Shown piece by piece: positions 46,596-58,650 of a stretch of DNA of 64,000 nucleotides (the stretch's first letter is position 1; each line of letters begins with the position of its first letter). Source of the stretch: Amphimedon queenslandica. Lineage: Eukaryota > Porifera > Demospongiae > Haplosclerida > Niphatidae. The notes under the pieces are model-generated. The model had not been told where the DNA came from. It saw only the letters and a list, made by a program, of their open reading frames with translations, and did no database searches. The position numbers and the translations under genes are program-made. The stretch covers positions 1,274,586 to 1,338,585 of the forward strand of contig NW_003546242.1 of NCBI RefSeq assembly GCF_000090795.2, given 5' to 3'.

Positions 46596-47200
46596 GCTTA
46601 AAGACAAATTGCTGTCACTTGTGAATCATATCCACAGTCATTCCATTGGGCATGGCAAAATATACAAAAAGTGTACACATGAAAGAATTAAGAAGAAATG
46701 GTTTTTACACAGTAAAAATCACATTATATACTTATATAAGTTAATAATATAAGTTATTTACATATGGATACTAAATGCAGCGACAAACTTACTGCAATAT
46801 ATTAAATACATACTTGTTGCAAGCATCAGTAATGCTTCACATACATATAAAACATCTAGTTTAGAAGCATTTCATGGTCTTGCACTGCGTTATGCACCTA
46901 AACATACTGCTTTTGCATACCAAGGAATGACATTAAAGTAAACAGCTACATGTATAATTATTTTATTACGATTCAAAATTGCATACGTTATTGTTAGCAG
47001 CACTTTACCCTACAACTGATAAAAAAAAGCTACTACATGAGTTGGAACAGCCAGATTTAACATCTCTTTTGCCCAATATAAAAAATGTTACATTTTCAGG
47101 AAAGTAAAGTCACGGTAAGTTTAAATTAAACACTACTTTTTATACTGTATCATTAATTTCATCATATTTTGCGTATACATCAGATACTTTGTGCAGAAAA
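46596..47200 (+). pseudogene. Fragment of a multicopy transposon-linked protein (SSLEAFH...YAPK family)
   Basis: Plus-strand pieces LKDKLLSLVNHIHSHSIGHG with YKKCTHERIKKKW (46598-46700) and TSSLEAFHGLALRYAPKHTA, FAYQGMTLK (46850-46940) match, in order, the tail region of predicted proteins repeated many times in sponge, cnidarian and fish genomes (xxVxNHIHNKHTGH...CxHG...SSLEAFHSVxxxFAPKxxxFxYxGM). About 180 bp of unrelated sequence lies between. The usual following block (LAALHYNEN) is not visible and stops abound. A transposase origin is likely but the superfamily is not certain to me. Confidence 0.5.
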
Positions 47201-47680
47201 CCATATACAAAAAAGCAACTGTTCCACCACCATAATGTAGTAGTTTGACAAACGATAAACACAGAAGCTGTTCTTCAGGACTTATTGCTTTACATTATCA
47301 CACAATAAAACCAACATTCTTACCATGTGAAGGAAATGTCTTTTGTTATTTTAACTGCACAGGAAGGTGATACAACTCTTGTGCCTTCCAAGCCAATGCC
47401 AACACTATGCTACTAACTGTCAAGGTGCTGTGTCTTAATTGCCTACAATTATGAGACACCAAAGGTGCATGGCCTTGCCCCTAAAGCTGTTTGGCAGGTA
47501 CTAGGCTTAGCTAACCTAAGCCAGTAAATTTAAGTGATATTGACCAAAAGTGACAGACTAGGCAAGTGTGAAGCTGAAGTATGATTGGACCCCTGAGTCC
47601 CTCAAAAAAATAGTAAAATGTAATCAAAAATTCCTACAAGCATCTCAAGATTTATTACTTGTTTATACACTATATGTATA

Positions 47681-47781
47681 GGTTATAGACCGAGGTCGAG
47701 GTTTCTATGGGATTTATTAACCGAGCAACGCAGTCGCGAGGTTAATAAATGCCATAGAAACCAAGACCAAGGTGTATAACC
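47681..47781. repeat. Imperfect 100-bp hairpin
   Basis: GGTTATAGACCGAGGTCGAG...GGATTTATTAACC (47681-47722) is answered by GGTTAATAAATGCCATAGAA...AAGGTGTATAACC (47740-47781), with a 17-bp loop. It abuts the left inverted repeat of the DUF3504 element, outside it. Confidence 0.75.
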
Positions 47782-47784
47782 AAC

Positions 47785-49090
47785 TTCTACCATGACAACT
47801 TTCAATGACCAATCATGTTGCAGAAGAATAGGTTTCCTTAGTAGTTTGTGCATCTTTTAAGAGCACTATAAAAGTGTGTCCCTTGACAACTAAGCTCATT
47901 TTGTAAAAAGCACCGACAAAAATGGCAAGGAAGTGTGAGCTTGAGCCTCTCCCTCTTTGTCCCTCGTTGCCTACCTCTAGCGCTGGCCCCACCTCAGGCC
48001 AGCCTTCTACAAGTACTCCGCCCAATCGATTTTTAGCTCCTATTAACGATGACGCTGTTGATAAAGCAGCAAAATATTCTGTATTTAAGACAACAGAGCA
48101 AGCGACTCGTTGGACTTTGAATCTGTGGAAGGAATGGCAGCAAAATAGAAAGAATCGAGGAGTTGCGCATCCTCCTGCTATGCCAAATCTTTTGCTGAAT
48201 GCACCCACTCTAAATGACTGGATGTGCAAGTTCATACTGGAAGTATGTCTTAAAGATGGTGCAGAATACCCACCCAACAGTCTCTATCAAATTGCAAGTG
48301 GTATTATGAGGCATGTAAGGTTATATTCACCTTCTATCAATTTCTATACACAACCTGAGTTTGACACATTTAGAAGAGTGCTTGATGGGGAAATGAAGTG
48401 ATTAAAGGCCAAAGGAATGGGAGTTGCAGTTAAGAGAGCAGAGCCAATAGACAAGAGAGAGGAAGACCTTATGTGGTCAAATGGGGTTCAGGAGATTTAT
48501 CTCCACAATCGTTAGTATACACAATGGTATACATGTGTGGCTATTATTTCGCTTTGAGGAGTGGGCAAGAGCACCGTGATTTGAGTTTTTCGCAGCTAGA
48601 GATTATAGAGAGAGATGGCTTGAAAGTTTTGCGATATTTTGAAAACACATCAAAAAATAACCCTGGAGGACTAAAGCACAGGAAAATTGAACCCAAAGTA
48701 GTTGAGCACAGTGAAAATAAAAACAATCCTGAATGATGTTTGGTGAGACATTCTCAAAAATGAAAATGGGCCATCTAAGAAAATGAAAATTGAAGTAGAT
48801 ACATGTATCAGTGAAGAATGTACTGAAATTTATTCCAAAACACCATTCACCCTCAATATAACTAATTGTAATAACGTCTGTATCAACATGACGAAGGAAT
48901 AGCCTAAAAAAGGGAACTAGAGAAAGACACTAAAGACATAATCATAAAAATTATTCAACATAATTATTATAATCTTCAATTAATAATTTAACGAGATAGG
49001 TTTATATTTGTACGAGCTAGGTTGATATGAAAAATAATTGACCTCCAATACCGCAATTTCATTGGTCAATTGCAAGGTGGCATGGTAGAA
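47785..49090 (+). mobile_element. DUF3504 (Crypton-type) cassette between inverted repeats
   Basis: An inverted repeat of about 37 bp bounds the gene: left TTCTACCATGACAACTTTCA then ATGACCAATCATGTTGC (47785-47821); right, inverted, TTCTACCATGCCACCTTGCA then ATTGACCAATGAAATTGC (49053-49090), with few mismatches. Cryptons usually lack such repeats, so this could be a composite or a group with them. No target duplication found. Confidence 0.6.
47922..48735 (+). pseudogene. DUF3504 tyrosine-recombinase-like protein gene (Crypton-derived family)
   Basis: Starts MARKCELEPLPLCPSLPTSS at 47922. An N-terminal SAM-like core-binding region follows: YSVFKTTEQATRWTLNLWKE, LLLNAPTLNDWMCKFILEVC, GAEYPPNSLYQIASGIMRHV and YTQPEFDTFRRVLDGEMK. 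A TGA at 48399 is followed in the same frame by KAKGMGVAVKRAEPIDKREE then DLMWSNG. After a frameshift near 48485 the catalytic part begins: LSPQSLVYTMVYMCGYYFAL with RSGQEHRDL (the conserved Arg in LRSGxEHR), SKNNPGGLKHRKIEPKVV and NPE at 48735. The distal His-x-x-Arg and Tyr block is not found, so it is truncated. Related host proteins are ZMYM2-4, QRICH1 and KCTD1 (known to come from Cryptons). Confidence 0.82.
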
Positions 49091-49165
49091 TTATAGTTAC
49101 TGCACTCTCATTTTAAAACATCATAGGCTTCAAAACCACAGCTTTTGGTGTGGCTCCTATCGATC

Positions 49166-50385
49166 AACAAGAACATAAAAAATTTTAAAAACAAGCTAAG
49201 CAGGATTCCCAACAACCAACAAAAATACGAAATGAAAATCCTACTCGTGATGCAAATTCTACTCTAAATTGTACTTTCAATGTTATTATGTCAGAATTAT
49301 GGATCACCATGCAATGTAGAGTAGAATTTGCGTCACAAGTAGGATTGTCATTTCGTATTTCCGTTGGTCATTTGGAATCCTCCTTAACCTTGTTTTTTTT
49401 TTTAATGTTCTTATGTCTTGATTTATTTGTCATAATATTTATAATATTTCTTTAGTTGCCAATGTGATGCTTGTTGATTTTACACAAAGAATAATTTTCT
49501 TTATTATTATTATCATTGTTATGACTTTACATCATTTATGAGAGACAGCATTGAATTGACATGCTGAAGGAATATTATCTATCCTGATGATAAGTGAAAT
49601 TAATACTAGTCTTGACACAAGTCATTGTTCAAGGAGCTGAGAGTGTCCATCTTCCCTGCAATGTAGTTGTAGCAGCAATTCCTGTTCTTCCAGGCTGTTG
49701 TCATTCATATCATCATTGCATATCATAACATTAATTAATTGTTTGTTTTTTTAAATAAAATAAAATCACTCACTTGATAAAACAGTAACATGTAAGATTA
49801 ATACCATCTTTTAGCTGGAAACCTCCACTAAAATATTGCAGTAGTTGATTCCAAGCATAGCTTTGTAAAAAAATTAATTCCTTCCTCCAGAGGTGCTGAT
49901 CTGAGCATGCGCGACCACACCCAAATTTTGGAGCACATGCTTCCTTAATTAGCAAAATGGCGGTATGCAGCTAAGATGGCTCTATCCAGCAGTCAATATC
50001 ACTTTTTCTTTCCTTAATAAATCATCTAATGGGACATGGACATGCACATGGACTGTTGGAGTAGATTGGTGTAAGAATTATCCTTGTAGCACCTACTGAT
50101 ACTGAGATACACACCGACACCTGGATTGACAGGACTAACTTTCTTGACAGTGATGATGAAGATGAAGAAGGTGGCTAAACAACATGGCCGGTTCGCCGAT
50201 TAATGGCTTTTCTCTTAGTAAAGCCATGCTATGAGTACCAATGGAGTCCTCTGGTCAAGATAAGGTCCTCTATGAAGTCTGGTAAGCAGAAGAGCTTGTT
50301 TTCTCGGTATAGCAAGGTTGCAAAAGGTGTGGCAGCCTTTTTGTTTGGGGGTGAATCCTACTTAGTAATGCTACCGCGTTACTAA
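49166..50385 (-). repeat. Family B palindrome-ended repeat, copy B3
   Basis: Palindrome side first (AACAAGAACATAAAAAATTT at 49166; foldback to about 49413), then the interior (GAGCATGCGCGACCACACCC, GATTGGTGTAAGAATTATCC) and the terminal hairpin TTAGTAATGCTACCGCGTTA-CTAA ending at 50385. One stem mismatch in the hairpin. No target duplication seen. Confidence 0.88.
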
Positions 50386-51590
50386 AAACATACTGTAAAA
50401 AAATTTAGAAAGTATTTTCGTCATGTCAAAGGATTGTCACAACAGCTAGCTTCCAAGTTGCAGTTACACTTCCTCTTGCTTGCAGAAGTGGCTAACTACT
50501 CCAGGCTCCAGCAACTCCTAGCTTGGACATGTGGTCAAGAATGCAGCAAGACAATGTGAAAGGGAAGATACAGGTTTTTCACCTCTTCTAAGCGCTATAT
50601 TATGTTATAATGGCACAAATACTGTTGCCTTGATAGAGTGACATGAGAGTTTAAGATCCTTAGACAAGGAAACTACTGCTCCAGCACTTCATTCGGCATA
50701 AAATTTCAGTAGCTATAACTTATGAACAAGAAACATTAGAAGACTATTACACATTAAATGAATAATTAGTTTTGATCTACTAAAAAAAAGTCTCATTTAC
50801 CTCCAGAATACTAGCACTATTGCTGGGCACTTCTTTTTAAGTTACAAAGGTTCTTCTACCTAGAGCAGCTCTCCTAACATCTCGAGGCAGTAAAGCAAGA
50901 CTTTTTGTAGCAGAAGAGAAGCTCTTAGAGATTTGGAGCATGCAATTGTAAAGTAATGCATTCTCAAAGTCAAAATAGAGCACAAAGAACGAGTGAATGA
51001 ATGAAACACAGACAGACAAACCGAGTACCTAGTCCTCACCTATGCAATACTAGGCAAGGCCAATAAGTGTATCAAATTGGTTATAATATTTACACCTTAC
51101 TGTAGCACAGTACCACTAGATCCCTAATGCGGTCAGTATTCATAGTAAGCTGTTTGTAATACCCACATATAAAGATAAACATTAATGTAACTCGAGTACA
51201 CTGTATTGGTAAGTGTCAATTGGGTAAATCATTCTTTTTTTACAAAAGTAGTTGTTACAACAATGATTTATCTTTGTAAGAACATTTGCATTAGAGAATA
51301 TGTAAGTTTTGGCAGATTCTAATACAAGCCAATGGAGAAAAGAGGCTTGTGGTCTCAAGGCTGTGCTAGTAGCAGTTAGTATGCTCCCTTTTTAGCCCTG
51401 TTTCTTGACTTCCGAAAAATTGAAAGCTACAAATTGTTGGTAGACATTGTGTACAGACATGTTCTACAATGTATAACTACAATTTTGAATTATTTCTGTT
51501 GATTTATATTTTTAAGAAGAGTTATAAAATACTCTCCTGCATTTTGACGGAAAGTTAACATGTACTATAACACTTTATTGGTACAGGTAC
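50386..51590. other. No recognisable gene; 3' flank of the Helitron
   Basis: No ORF with a known domain. The 3' terminus of the Helitron should lie here, but I could not pin a CTRR end with an upstream hairpin. Confidence 0.4.
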
Positions 51591-52475
51591 TTCAAAATTC
51601 TTCATTACCAGGATAATAAACATAATCTCTTCGTCTCCTCCTAACTTTATTTGGATTGGGAGGCTCTTTATAAGTAAAGATGACATTATCTTTTGATTTA
51701 CTTGTCTTAAAATTAATGCTTGAGAGTTTCAAAGATACTATCAGACTACTACCTCTACAATTGTGAGTTTTTACAACACACCTTGTTTTATCATCTTTTG
51801 TTTTACATTTAATGTTTGTAAGTCTTAAATATACAATCAGACTACTACAATTATCATCATCATTGACATTAAATTTGGTTTTTTATGTCTTATCAAATTA
51901 AGTGAAACAATGAGTTCATTATCTGTTTTTGGGCGAAGCAATGCCAAAACTGTATTGTCAGCACTACTGTCTATATCAACTTTTTTTCAGGAGCAAGGCT
52001 CATTTAAAGCATTATGATCAGTATACTTTACACTTCTGAGGGCAATTACACTTTTGTAAATCAGTATAATGTTGTTACTTGTACTTTCTAAATGGCTTAC
52101 AGACACCTTGGCATTCTTATTACAAGGTTCACCATCATCATTTGCACCAGTCACTTGAATCTTTCTCTATTTCGCAACATTCTTCTTCATTTGCAGAAAA
52201 TCTTTGGGGATTTTACTTCTGAGCCTCTTTGTTTCATGAATGCACAGACTACTAGCATTAACAGGGAGAGGATCAAATGATAATAATAATTGTAATACAT
52301 TTAATGTATGTATACGAGACAATGCAACATATGCCATAGCATCCACAGAACATCAGTCGATAAGTCAATAATGGTTGTAGCTAGTGAGAGGCCCTGACAT
52401 TCATGTAGAGTAATAGCTTAAGAAAGTATGAGGGAAACTGTTTTCTGTGTATGTACTACTTCTTATGCCCACCAT

Positions 52476-52645
52476 CCACCATTCAACTTTGTTGAAAGCA
52501 ACTTTGTGGTTACTTTGATCTTAGGGCAACTCTGTTGCCTAAAATAGAACTGACTTCTATTTTAGGCAACAGAGTTGACAGCACATCAAAGTAACCACAA
52601 AGTTGCTTTCAACAAAGTTGAATAGTGGATGGTGGGCATTAGATA
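52476..52645. repeat. 170-bp palindrome inside the Helitron helicase
   Basis: Arms of about 75 bp: ATGCCCACCATCCACCATTC...AACAAAGTTGCTT-type sequence at 52476-52553 returns inverted at 52560-52645 (TATTTTAGGCAAC, GGTTACTTTG and GGATGGTGGGCAT motifs). The arms differ by only a few bases and a short indel, so the foldback is recent compared with its host gene. It separates VNGAIGKVM from the AITLHECQG block. Confidence 0.8.
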
Positions 52646-53028
52646 GCATAAATTTAGATGTTAACCTTTCTATGTCACAAGGTATATCATTGTGATCAAA
52701 TTTAGGCCTGGTTTACACAACTACGTTTTAAAGTAAAACATATTTTTAGTAGGATAAGGTCTTGTTTACACTAAAACACAAGAAAATGCAAATCAAATTT
52801 AAACAAGAGAAAACGAATGCCAAAATGAACAATTGTGATAAAATTTATTAAAATGCAGCTGCTGGATTAATGTCAACACCTGAAAACTGTAATAGAAAAA
52901 CAATGAAGATTAGGCTAGCATTATCATGTAAACGAAGCCCTAATTCATACACATGTAGCATAAATACATTACTTTACCAATGGCACCATTCACTAATCCT
53001 ACTGTCACATCAATATTATGTCTCACAG

Positions 53029-53366
53029 AGGCGTATTTAGGGGGGGGCTGAGGGGGCTTGAGCACCCCCCTCAGGGCTGGGCTCAGAAAAAATTACTGAA
53101 CTCCTGGATTCTTGCATCACTATCAAGCCTCTTAACAAAGTTATCTAGCCCCCTTATCATGATTTCAGCAGTTTCCAGTGCTTTAAGGAGCAATCAGAAG
53201 TACCAGTAACATAGCAGTATGCTTGAAATGATCTTGGCCCCACCCGTAATTGACGAAAATGCAGGAAAAGGCCGTTTTACCGCAGTAAAAGTGGGTGTGG
53301 CCAAAATCGCGGAGCGCTTCCCGCGCCCTCAGCACCCTCCTTTCTCAATTCCTAGATACGCCCCTG
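53029..53366. mobile_element. hAT-like MITE (338 bp) with CAGAGGCGTAT ends
   Basis: Ends CAGAGGCGTATTTAGG and, inverted, CAGGGGCGTATCTAGG. The interrupted helicase frame (VGCKVML-RHNIDVTVGLVN) shows the target: TCTCA is repeated at both borders, with ATGTCTCA/CTGTCTCA a possible diverged 8-bp duplication. The 63- and 61-codon ORFs inside have no meaning. CAGxGGCG termini are common in hAT elements. Confidence 0.7.
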
Positions 53367-54496
53367 TCTCAGCATTACTTTACAGCCTACTGCTAAAACA
53401 ATAGTTTCTAAACCAGCTGTTTTACTTGGTTGATCTTCTACTTTCTCTAATTTTTTTCCTTCTTTTTGTCAAATTTTGGTTTGCTGCCACTTTCATCAAC
53501 AACATCAACACGTGCTAATTCTACTTTGTCAGTTTCTACATTTTCTAACAGTAATTCATTGATTTTTTCAAAGGCATCTACCTTAGAAAATAGGCAAATT
53601 GCAGGATTTGTTCCTTCACTTTTCAGTTCCCTATATTTTTCTTGTATTCAAACCTTAAATATGCAACATTTAAGCATATCAATAGTTTCACAAGTCAGAC
53701 AGCCATGCCTAACAGAATCTAGCATCCTAAAGAAAGTTTCATCCCCTTTTAGTAGTTTATTTATTGTTAGTTCATCAAATTCCACTGTTTCTTTCCATAT
53801 GTTAACTACATTTGTTGCTCCAAATCTAGTTTTACTACTTTGTTGCTAATTTTATTAAAATAGTGGCTAAGCATCAAGTGGTGGCAATTGTAAGAGGTCA
53901 CCTACAAATAAAACATTTTTGCATATAAACCATTCATCAGTTCTAAATATCTTGTAAGCACATGTGTAACTATGCTACATTTAGATTAGATACCATGGAT
54001 ACCTCATTCACTACCATATTTTTTAAATTTTAAGTGTCATTTTTATGCTTTTCTGAGCTTTGTCATTCACAAATCTATAACCAGCTCTTTTTCCCTCATG
54101 CTCTATAGGTAGCTAAAATAATCTATAGATTGTTAGTCTGCCTACAATAAATGCACCTATACCAGTTCACACATAATTTCACCACTTTTTGGATGTCATG
54201 TCATCCACTAGGCATTTTATTCCATGTATTACCAGTTCCACCTACACCACTAATAAACATTCCTAGTGGTTTGATATTTTCTAATCTAAGTAGTCTTGAA
54301 GACTCATTCTCTAAAAAGTCTTCATGTTCTTTTAGCCTTATATGATGGCTCTTAATTTTATCAAAAATTCTTTTTTGATCTATATTCGGCATTACTTCTC
54401 ATTTCTCTAATGTTAAATTAGGCATATTTTTATGTATGTCAGCAATATCAGCTACTGCTTCCATTATTTTGCGAAGTAATTCCGGCCATTATCTTC

Positions 54497-55289
54497 CTTG
54501 TTATTAGTGTTGTTGTAGTTCCTTGGTACTAGAACTAAATCAATTCTAGTACTGCCTTTTTTTCATAGTTCTAGTTCCAAGAACTAGAACTAGTACTATT
54601 TTTACAACCAATGTAAGAACCAGAACTAAACTAGAACTAGTTTATACAAGACTTGTAGTACTAGAACTAAACTGGAACTAAACTTTGCAAGAGTCTCAGT
54701 ACTAGAACTAAACTGGAACTAAACTTTGCAAGAGTCTCAGTACTAGAACTAAACTGGAACTAAAAGTACATTCTCTTGTGGTACTAGAACTAGTTTGGAA
54801 CTAGAATTGTAGAACAATATTAGTTGACAAAGAAGGTACTAATTTGTCATTTAAATATTTTAGTACATAACAAAGACTGAATAACAAATAATGTATGAAT
54901 TTGTTACTTAGACATAAATTATATATCAATAGACTTTTGAATACTTGTTCAGTTCAAAGCTAAGCAGTGAAAGCATGACAGCAGAAGCAAAAAGAAGCAG
55001 TATTTAGAAATTATTTCCAATTAGAACAAAGCTTCTTAAACTCTATTGCCAGAACAAGTACAAGAACTATAACTTAGCTCTAGAACTAGAACAATACCTA
55101 AAATTTATTGAAATCTAGTACTAGAACTAAACTTTATCAAACTCTAGTTCCGGAACTAGTACTAGAACTAAACTTTATCAAACTCTAGTTCCGGAACTAG
55201 TACTAGAACTAAATTTTTTCAAACTCTAGTTCTAGAACTAGTACTAGAACTATATAAAATTATGGTACTACAACAACACTACTTGTTAT
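54497..55289. mobile_element. Non-autonomous hAT relative made of CTAGAACTA arrays, 8-bp target duplication
   Basis: CTTGTTAT at 54497-54504 and 55282-55289 is a perfect 8-bp target duplication. The element (54505-55281, 777 bp) has ends TAGTGTTGTTGTAG in perfect inverted repeat, matching the TAGTGTTGT ends of the hAT at 17230-21618. Almost all of its interior is GTACTAGAACTAAACT-type tandem repeats, some exactly doubled (54655-54760, period 58; 55120-55200, period 40). No ORF. It sits between Rep and helicase parts of the Helitron. Confidence 0.92.
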
Positions 55290-56825
55290 CAGGAAGTCCT
55301 TCCGTACAACCAGTTTGCATCAATCATGTTGTTCCAATTATGATTAGCTTCTAATAATTTCTGTAGTTTATTGAAATGATTTTCAATGCCTCGTATAAAT
55401 GTTTCTCTGTGATGCCTAAAACCTTCTTCCATTGTTTCTCCTTTCATTACGAGTGTGCTTCACCTCTAATAGGCACAAATAAAAATATTATCGAATCATA
55501 AAAATCATCTCTTTTGGCTTCTTGCATAGGATTAAATTTTCTATTGTTTGGAAGGACTGGCTTTAATTTAAGTTCTTTCTCCAACTTCTCCTATTTCATG
55601 AAATTTGTAAATAGCAACAAATTTGTAAAGAGATTCATCTCTGATGTTATTCTGTCTTGTTGGATAGAAGTCTTCAATTATGTTAGGATTATAAATGTCT
55701 TTTGAATATCGATACATTTTAGTTAAATATAAATAATTTTTTATTTTTCTGCTCCTCTTACGAGGTAAGTACACATTAATGTACATTATGGTTACTGATT
55801 TCATGTGTAAACTTTCACCAAGAAGTTCGTTACCTTCATATAGTCACTATTCTTAGCTCAAAGTAACTTTTGTTCGATTTTCCAAAGCCTGCTTTATATG
55901 TTGTCTAAGCTGCTGACTTCATCCCATAAGTCCTGTGCATGACTCTTTTTTGCTGTAGTGACATATCCAGCTACATACTCCGTTAAGGAAAGACTCTGTT
56001 AGCTATGAATTGCAATTCCATATTTGTATGCCACAATTTCAAAAGTAGAGGATTGCAGTCGTTGACACGAACTTCTTTTTCATCTCATTTGAGATAATAT
56101 ATTTAATTGCATGATTTCAAGCTATTTTCAGCAACATTGATGCAAATGCTATCTCGTACTGGTCTAGGAAAATCAAATCGGCATCTAGATACAAAGGTCT
56201 TGCCGACTTTAATATTTCGCTTACAGTATTTCCTGCACTTGTGCATTTGGTATTTTGTTAGCAAGAAATTATATCTGGTGACGTATTGCAATCTGGTATA
56301 TGACATGTAATTCTATCTTGTATGAAAGAACTGACCTCTTTTCAACCATCATTACCGACAACAGGTGCTTTTTCAATCCTTGGGAGGATGTGATAATGAG
56401 GCGCTCCACGCATTTGATATTCTTTCGTAACACAATAGTGTTAGGAAAAGTGTTGGTGAGCCATACTCAGCAATCATTGCTTTGACTTCACCTTTCACAA
56501 GAAACAAATATTGATTTGTGCCTGTATTGGAGCAAACATGGTACTTCAATTGCCCGCAAATTCTTCATCTAAAATATTAATTCCTTCTAATATTTCAGTA
56601 ATAGTTTGACCAGCTTTGCCTCTTGATGTTTTTAATTAATTATATGACAGTTTTTAAGGCTTTGTTAATTTGTCATCCGTAATAGTGCACACGACAAATG
56701 ATATGTATGAAATTGAAAATCATTCTTCAAAAGTTTTTATTTCATGTATTCACTAAATAGTAAAGTCTGTGCTGGAAAGCTTCATCTGGGATAATGTTCT
56801 CGGAATTGTACAATTGGAAATAAAA

Positions 56826-57064
56826 TGTGACCATAATTGACAAAAGGGCCCTTATGGCGGATTTTAAAATTGATAGTTATAAAGGAAAATATCAACCTGT
56901 GAGTGCTTTGTTAGACAATCATTGTTTCTAAAAGTTTCATGGTAACTTTTTGCATCCTGTGGAGTAATTTTATGATAACTGGGGCTCAGGAAGTTGGATT
57001 TCTTAGGCTAGAAAGACAAATTTCACTACCCGCCATAAGGTACCTTTTGTCAATTATGGTCACA
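56826..57064. mobile_element. Family C MITE, copy C2
   Basis: Same ends as 13278-13517: TGTGACCATAATTGACAAAA, GGG and CTTATGGCGG on the left; the right end is a perfect complement of the family form. Interior is similar to C1 read in inverse orientation (GAGTGCT, AAACTTTTAG-type blocks). Flanks are AA/AA instead of TA/TA. Inserted in the Helitron. Confidence 0.83.
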
Positions 57065-57419
57065 AATAGAAAAGCATAACAAATACAGATGCTTTCGCCT
57101 ATTGTCAATAGGCGCTTTTTTTACACTCATTAATTTATAGTGACTGATATCAAAACCTGTTGCAATTTTAGTATCAAGATTCTAATCATAAATGCTGAAA
57201 GACCTTCTAAATCTTGATTGTTTCCTTTTTCAAGCATTTTAGAAGCAGTATTGCTAACTACATATATAACCTTTCTAGACGATTCGTCACTAAGTCATCA
57301 TCTATGTTTTTATAAACACATCTTAATTCTTTTATTTTTCTTAGTGCTGCTTTTAATTTATTTACATCAACTAAACTACGCCAGACATTATTCGATTTAG
57401 TAGGCTGTTCATTAATAAA

Positions 57420-58650
57420 AGAACATAAAAAATTTAAAAAAAACAAGGTTAAGTAGGATTTCGAACGACCAATGAAAATACGAAATGAAAATCCTACTCG
57501 TGACGCAAAGTCTACTCTACAATGTACTTCATGTAAGAATTACAAATCACCTTGCAATGTAGAGTAGAATTTGCATCACGAGTACTATTTTCATTTCGTA
57601 TTTTTATTGGTCGTTCGGAATCCTATTTAACCTTGTTTTTTAATTTTTTATGTTCTTGTTTGTGTTGGTTTTTTCATAATATTTATAATATTTCTCTAGT
57701 TGCCATTGTGATGCTTGTTGATTTTACACAAGTAATAATTTTCTTTATTATTATTATCATTGTTATGACTTTACATCATTAATGAGAGACAGCATTGAAT
57801 AGACATGCTGAAGGAATATCAACTATACTGATGACAAGTGAAACTAATACTAGTCTTGACACAAGTCCTTGTTCAAGAATCTGTGAGCTAAGAGTGTCCA
57901 TCTTCCCTGCTATTCCTGTTCTTCCAGACTGTTGTAAAGTTCATAATTTTCATTGCATATCATAAGTCATAACATTAATTAATTGTTTGTTTTTTAAAAT
58001 AAAATATAATAACACACTTGATAAAACAGTAACATGTAAAATCAATACCTTCTTTTAGCTAGAAACCTCCACTAAAGTATTGCATTAAGTTGATTCCAAG
58101 CATAGCTTGGTAAAAAAATAACTTGCTTCTTCGAGAGCTGCAGATCTGAGCATGCGCGATCACACCCCAATTTTTGGAGCACATGGCAAGCTTCTTTAAT
58201 TAAGAAAATGGCAGCATGCAGCTAAGATGGCTCGATCCAGCAGTCACAGTATCACTTTTTCCTTACTTGAAGAATGACCTGATGGGACATGGACCTGCGC
58301 ATAGACTGTTGGAGTAGATTGGTGTAAGAATTATCCTTGTAGCACCAACCAATACTGAGATACACACCGACAACTGAATTGACAGGACTTATGACTTGAT
58401 GATGATGATGATGATGCAGATGAGAAAAGGTGGCTGAACAATACGGCCGGTTTGCCGATTTTTGAATTTTCTTAGACAAGGTCTAGAGCCACGCTAGTGG
58501 TACCAATGGAGTCCTCTGATCAAGATGAGGTCCTCTAAGAAGTCTGGTAAGCATAGGACCTTGTTTTTCTAGTATAGCAAGGCTGCAAAAGTCGTGGCAG
58601 CCATTTTGTTTGGGGGTGAATCCTGCTTAGTAACGCTATCACGTTACTAA
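57420..58650 (-). repeat. Family B palindrome-ended repeat, copy B4
   Basis: Foldback at 57421-57659 (GAACATAAAAAATTTAAAAA and its return), interior as in the other copies, terminal hairpin TTAGTAACGCTATCACGTTA-CTAA ending 58650 with stem mismatches. Inserted in the Helitron linker region, separating the Rep part from the 58763-59122 ORF. The ORF at 58252-58479 belongs to the repeat. Confidence 0.88.

Noticed and set aside
47813-48277. 154-codon minus-strand ORF
   Set aside because: Antisense shadow of the DUF3504 gene, which has the recognisable domain.
50386-51590. Helitron 3' end (hairpin plus CTRR)
   Set aside because: No convincing hairpin directly upstream of a CTRR-T border could be singled out by eye; the CTAA ends in this area belong to the family B hairpin.
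54509-55275. A satellite or CRISPR-like array of CTAGAACTA units
   Set aside because: Units are degenerate, have no spacers, and lie within paired TAGTGTTGT ends with an 8-bp target duplication, so they are hAT subterminal repeats.
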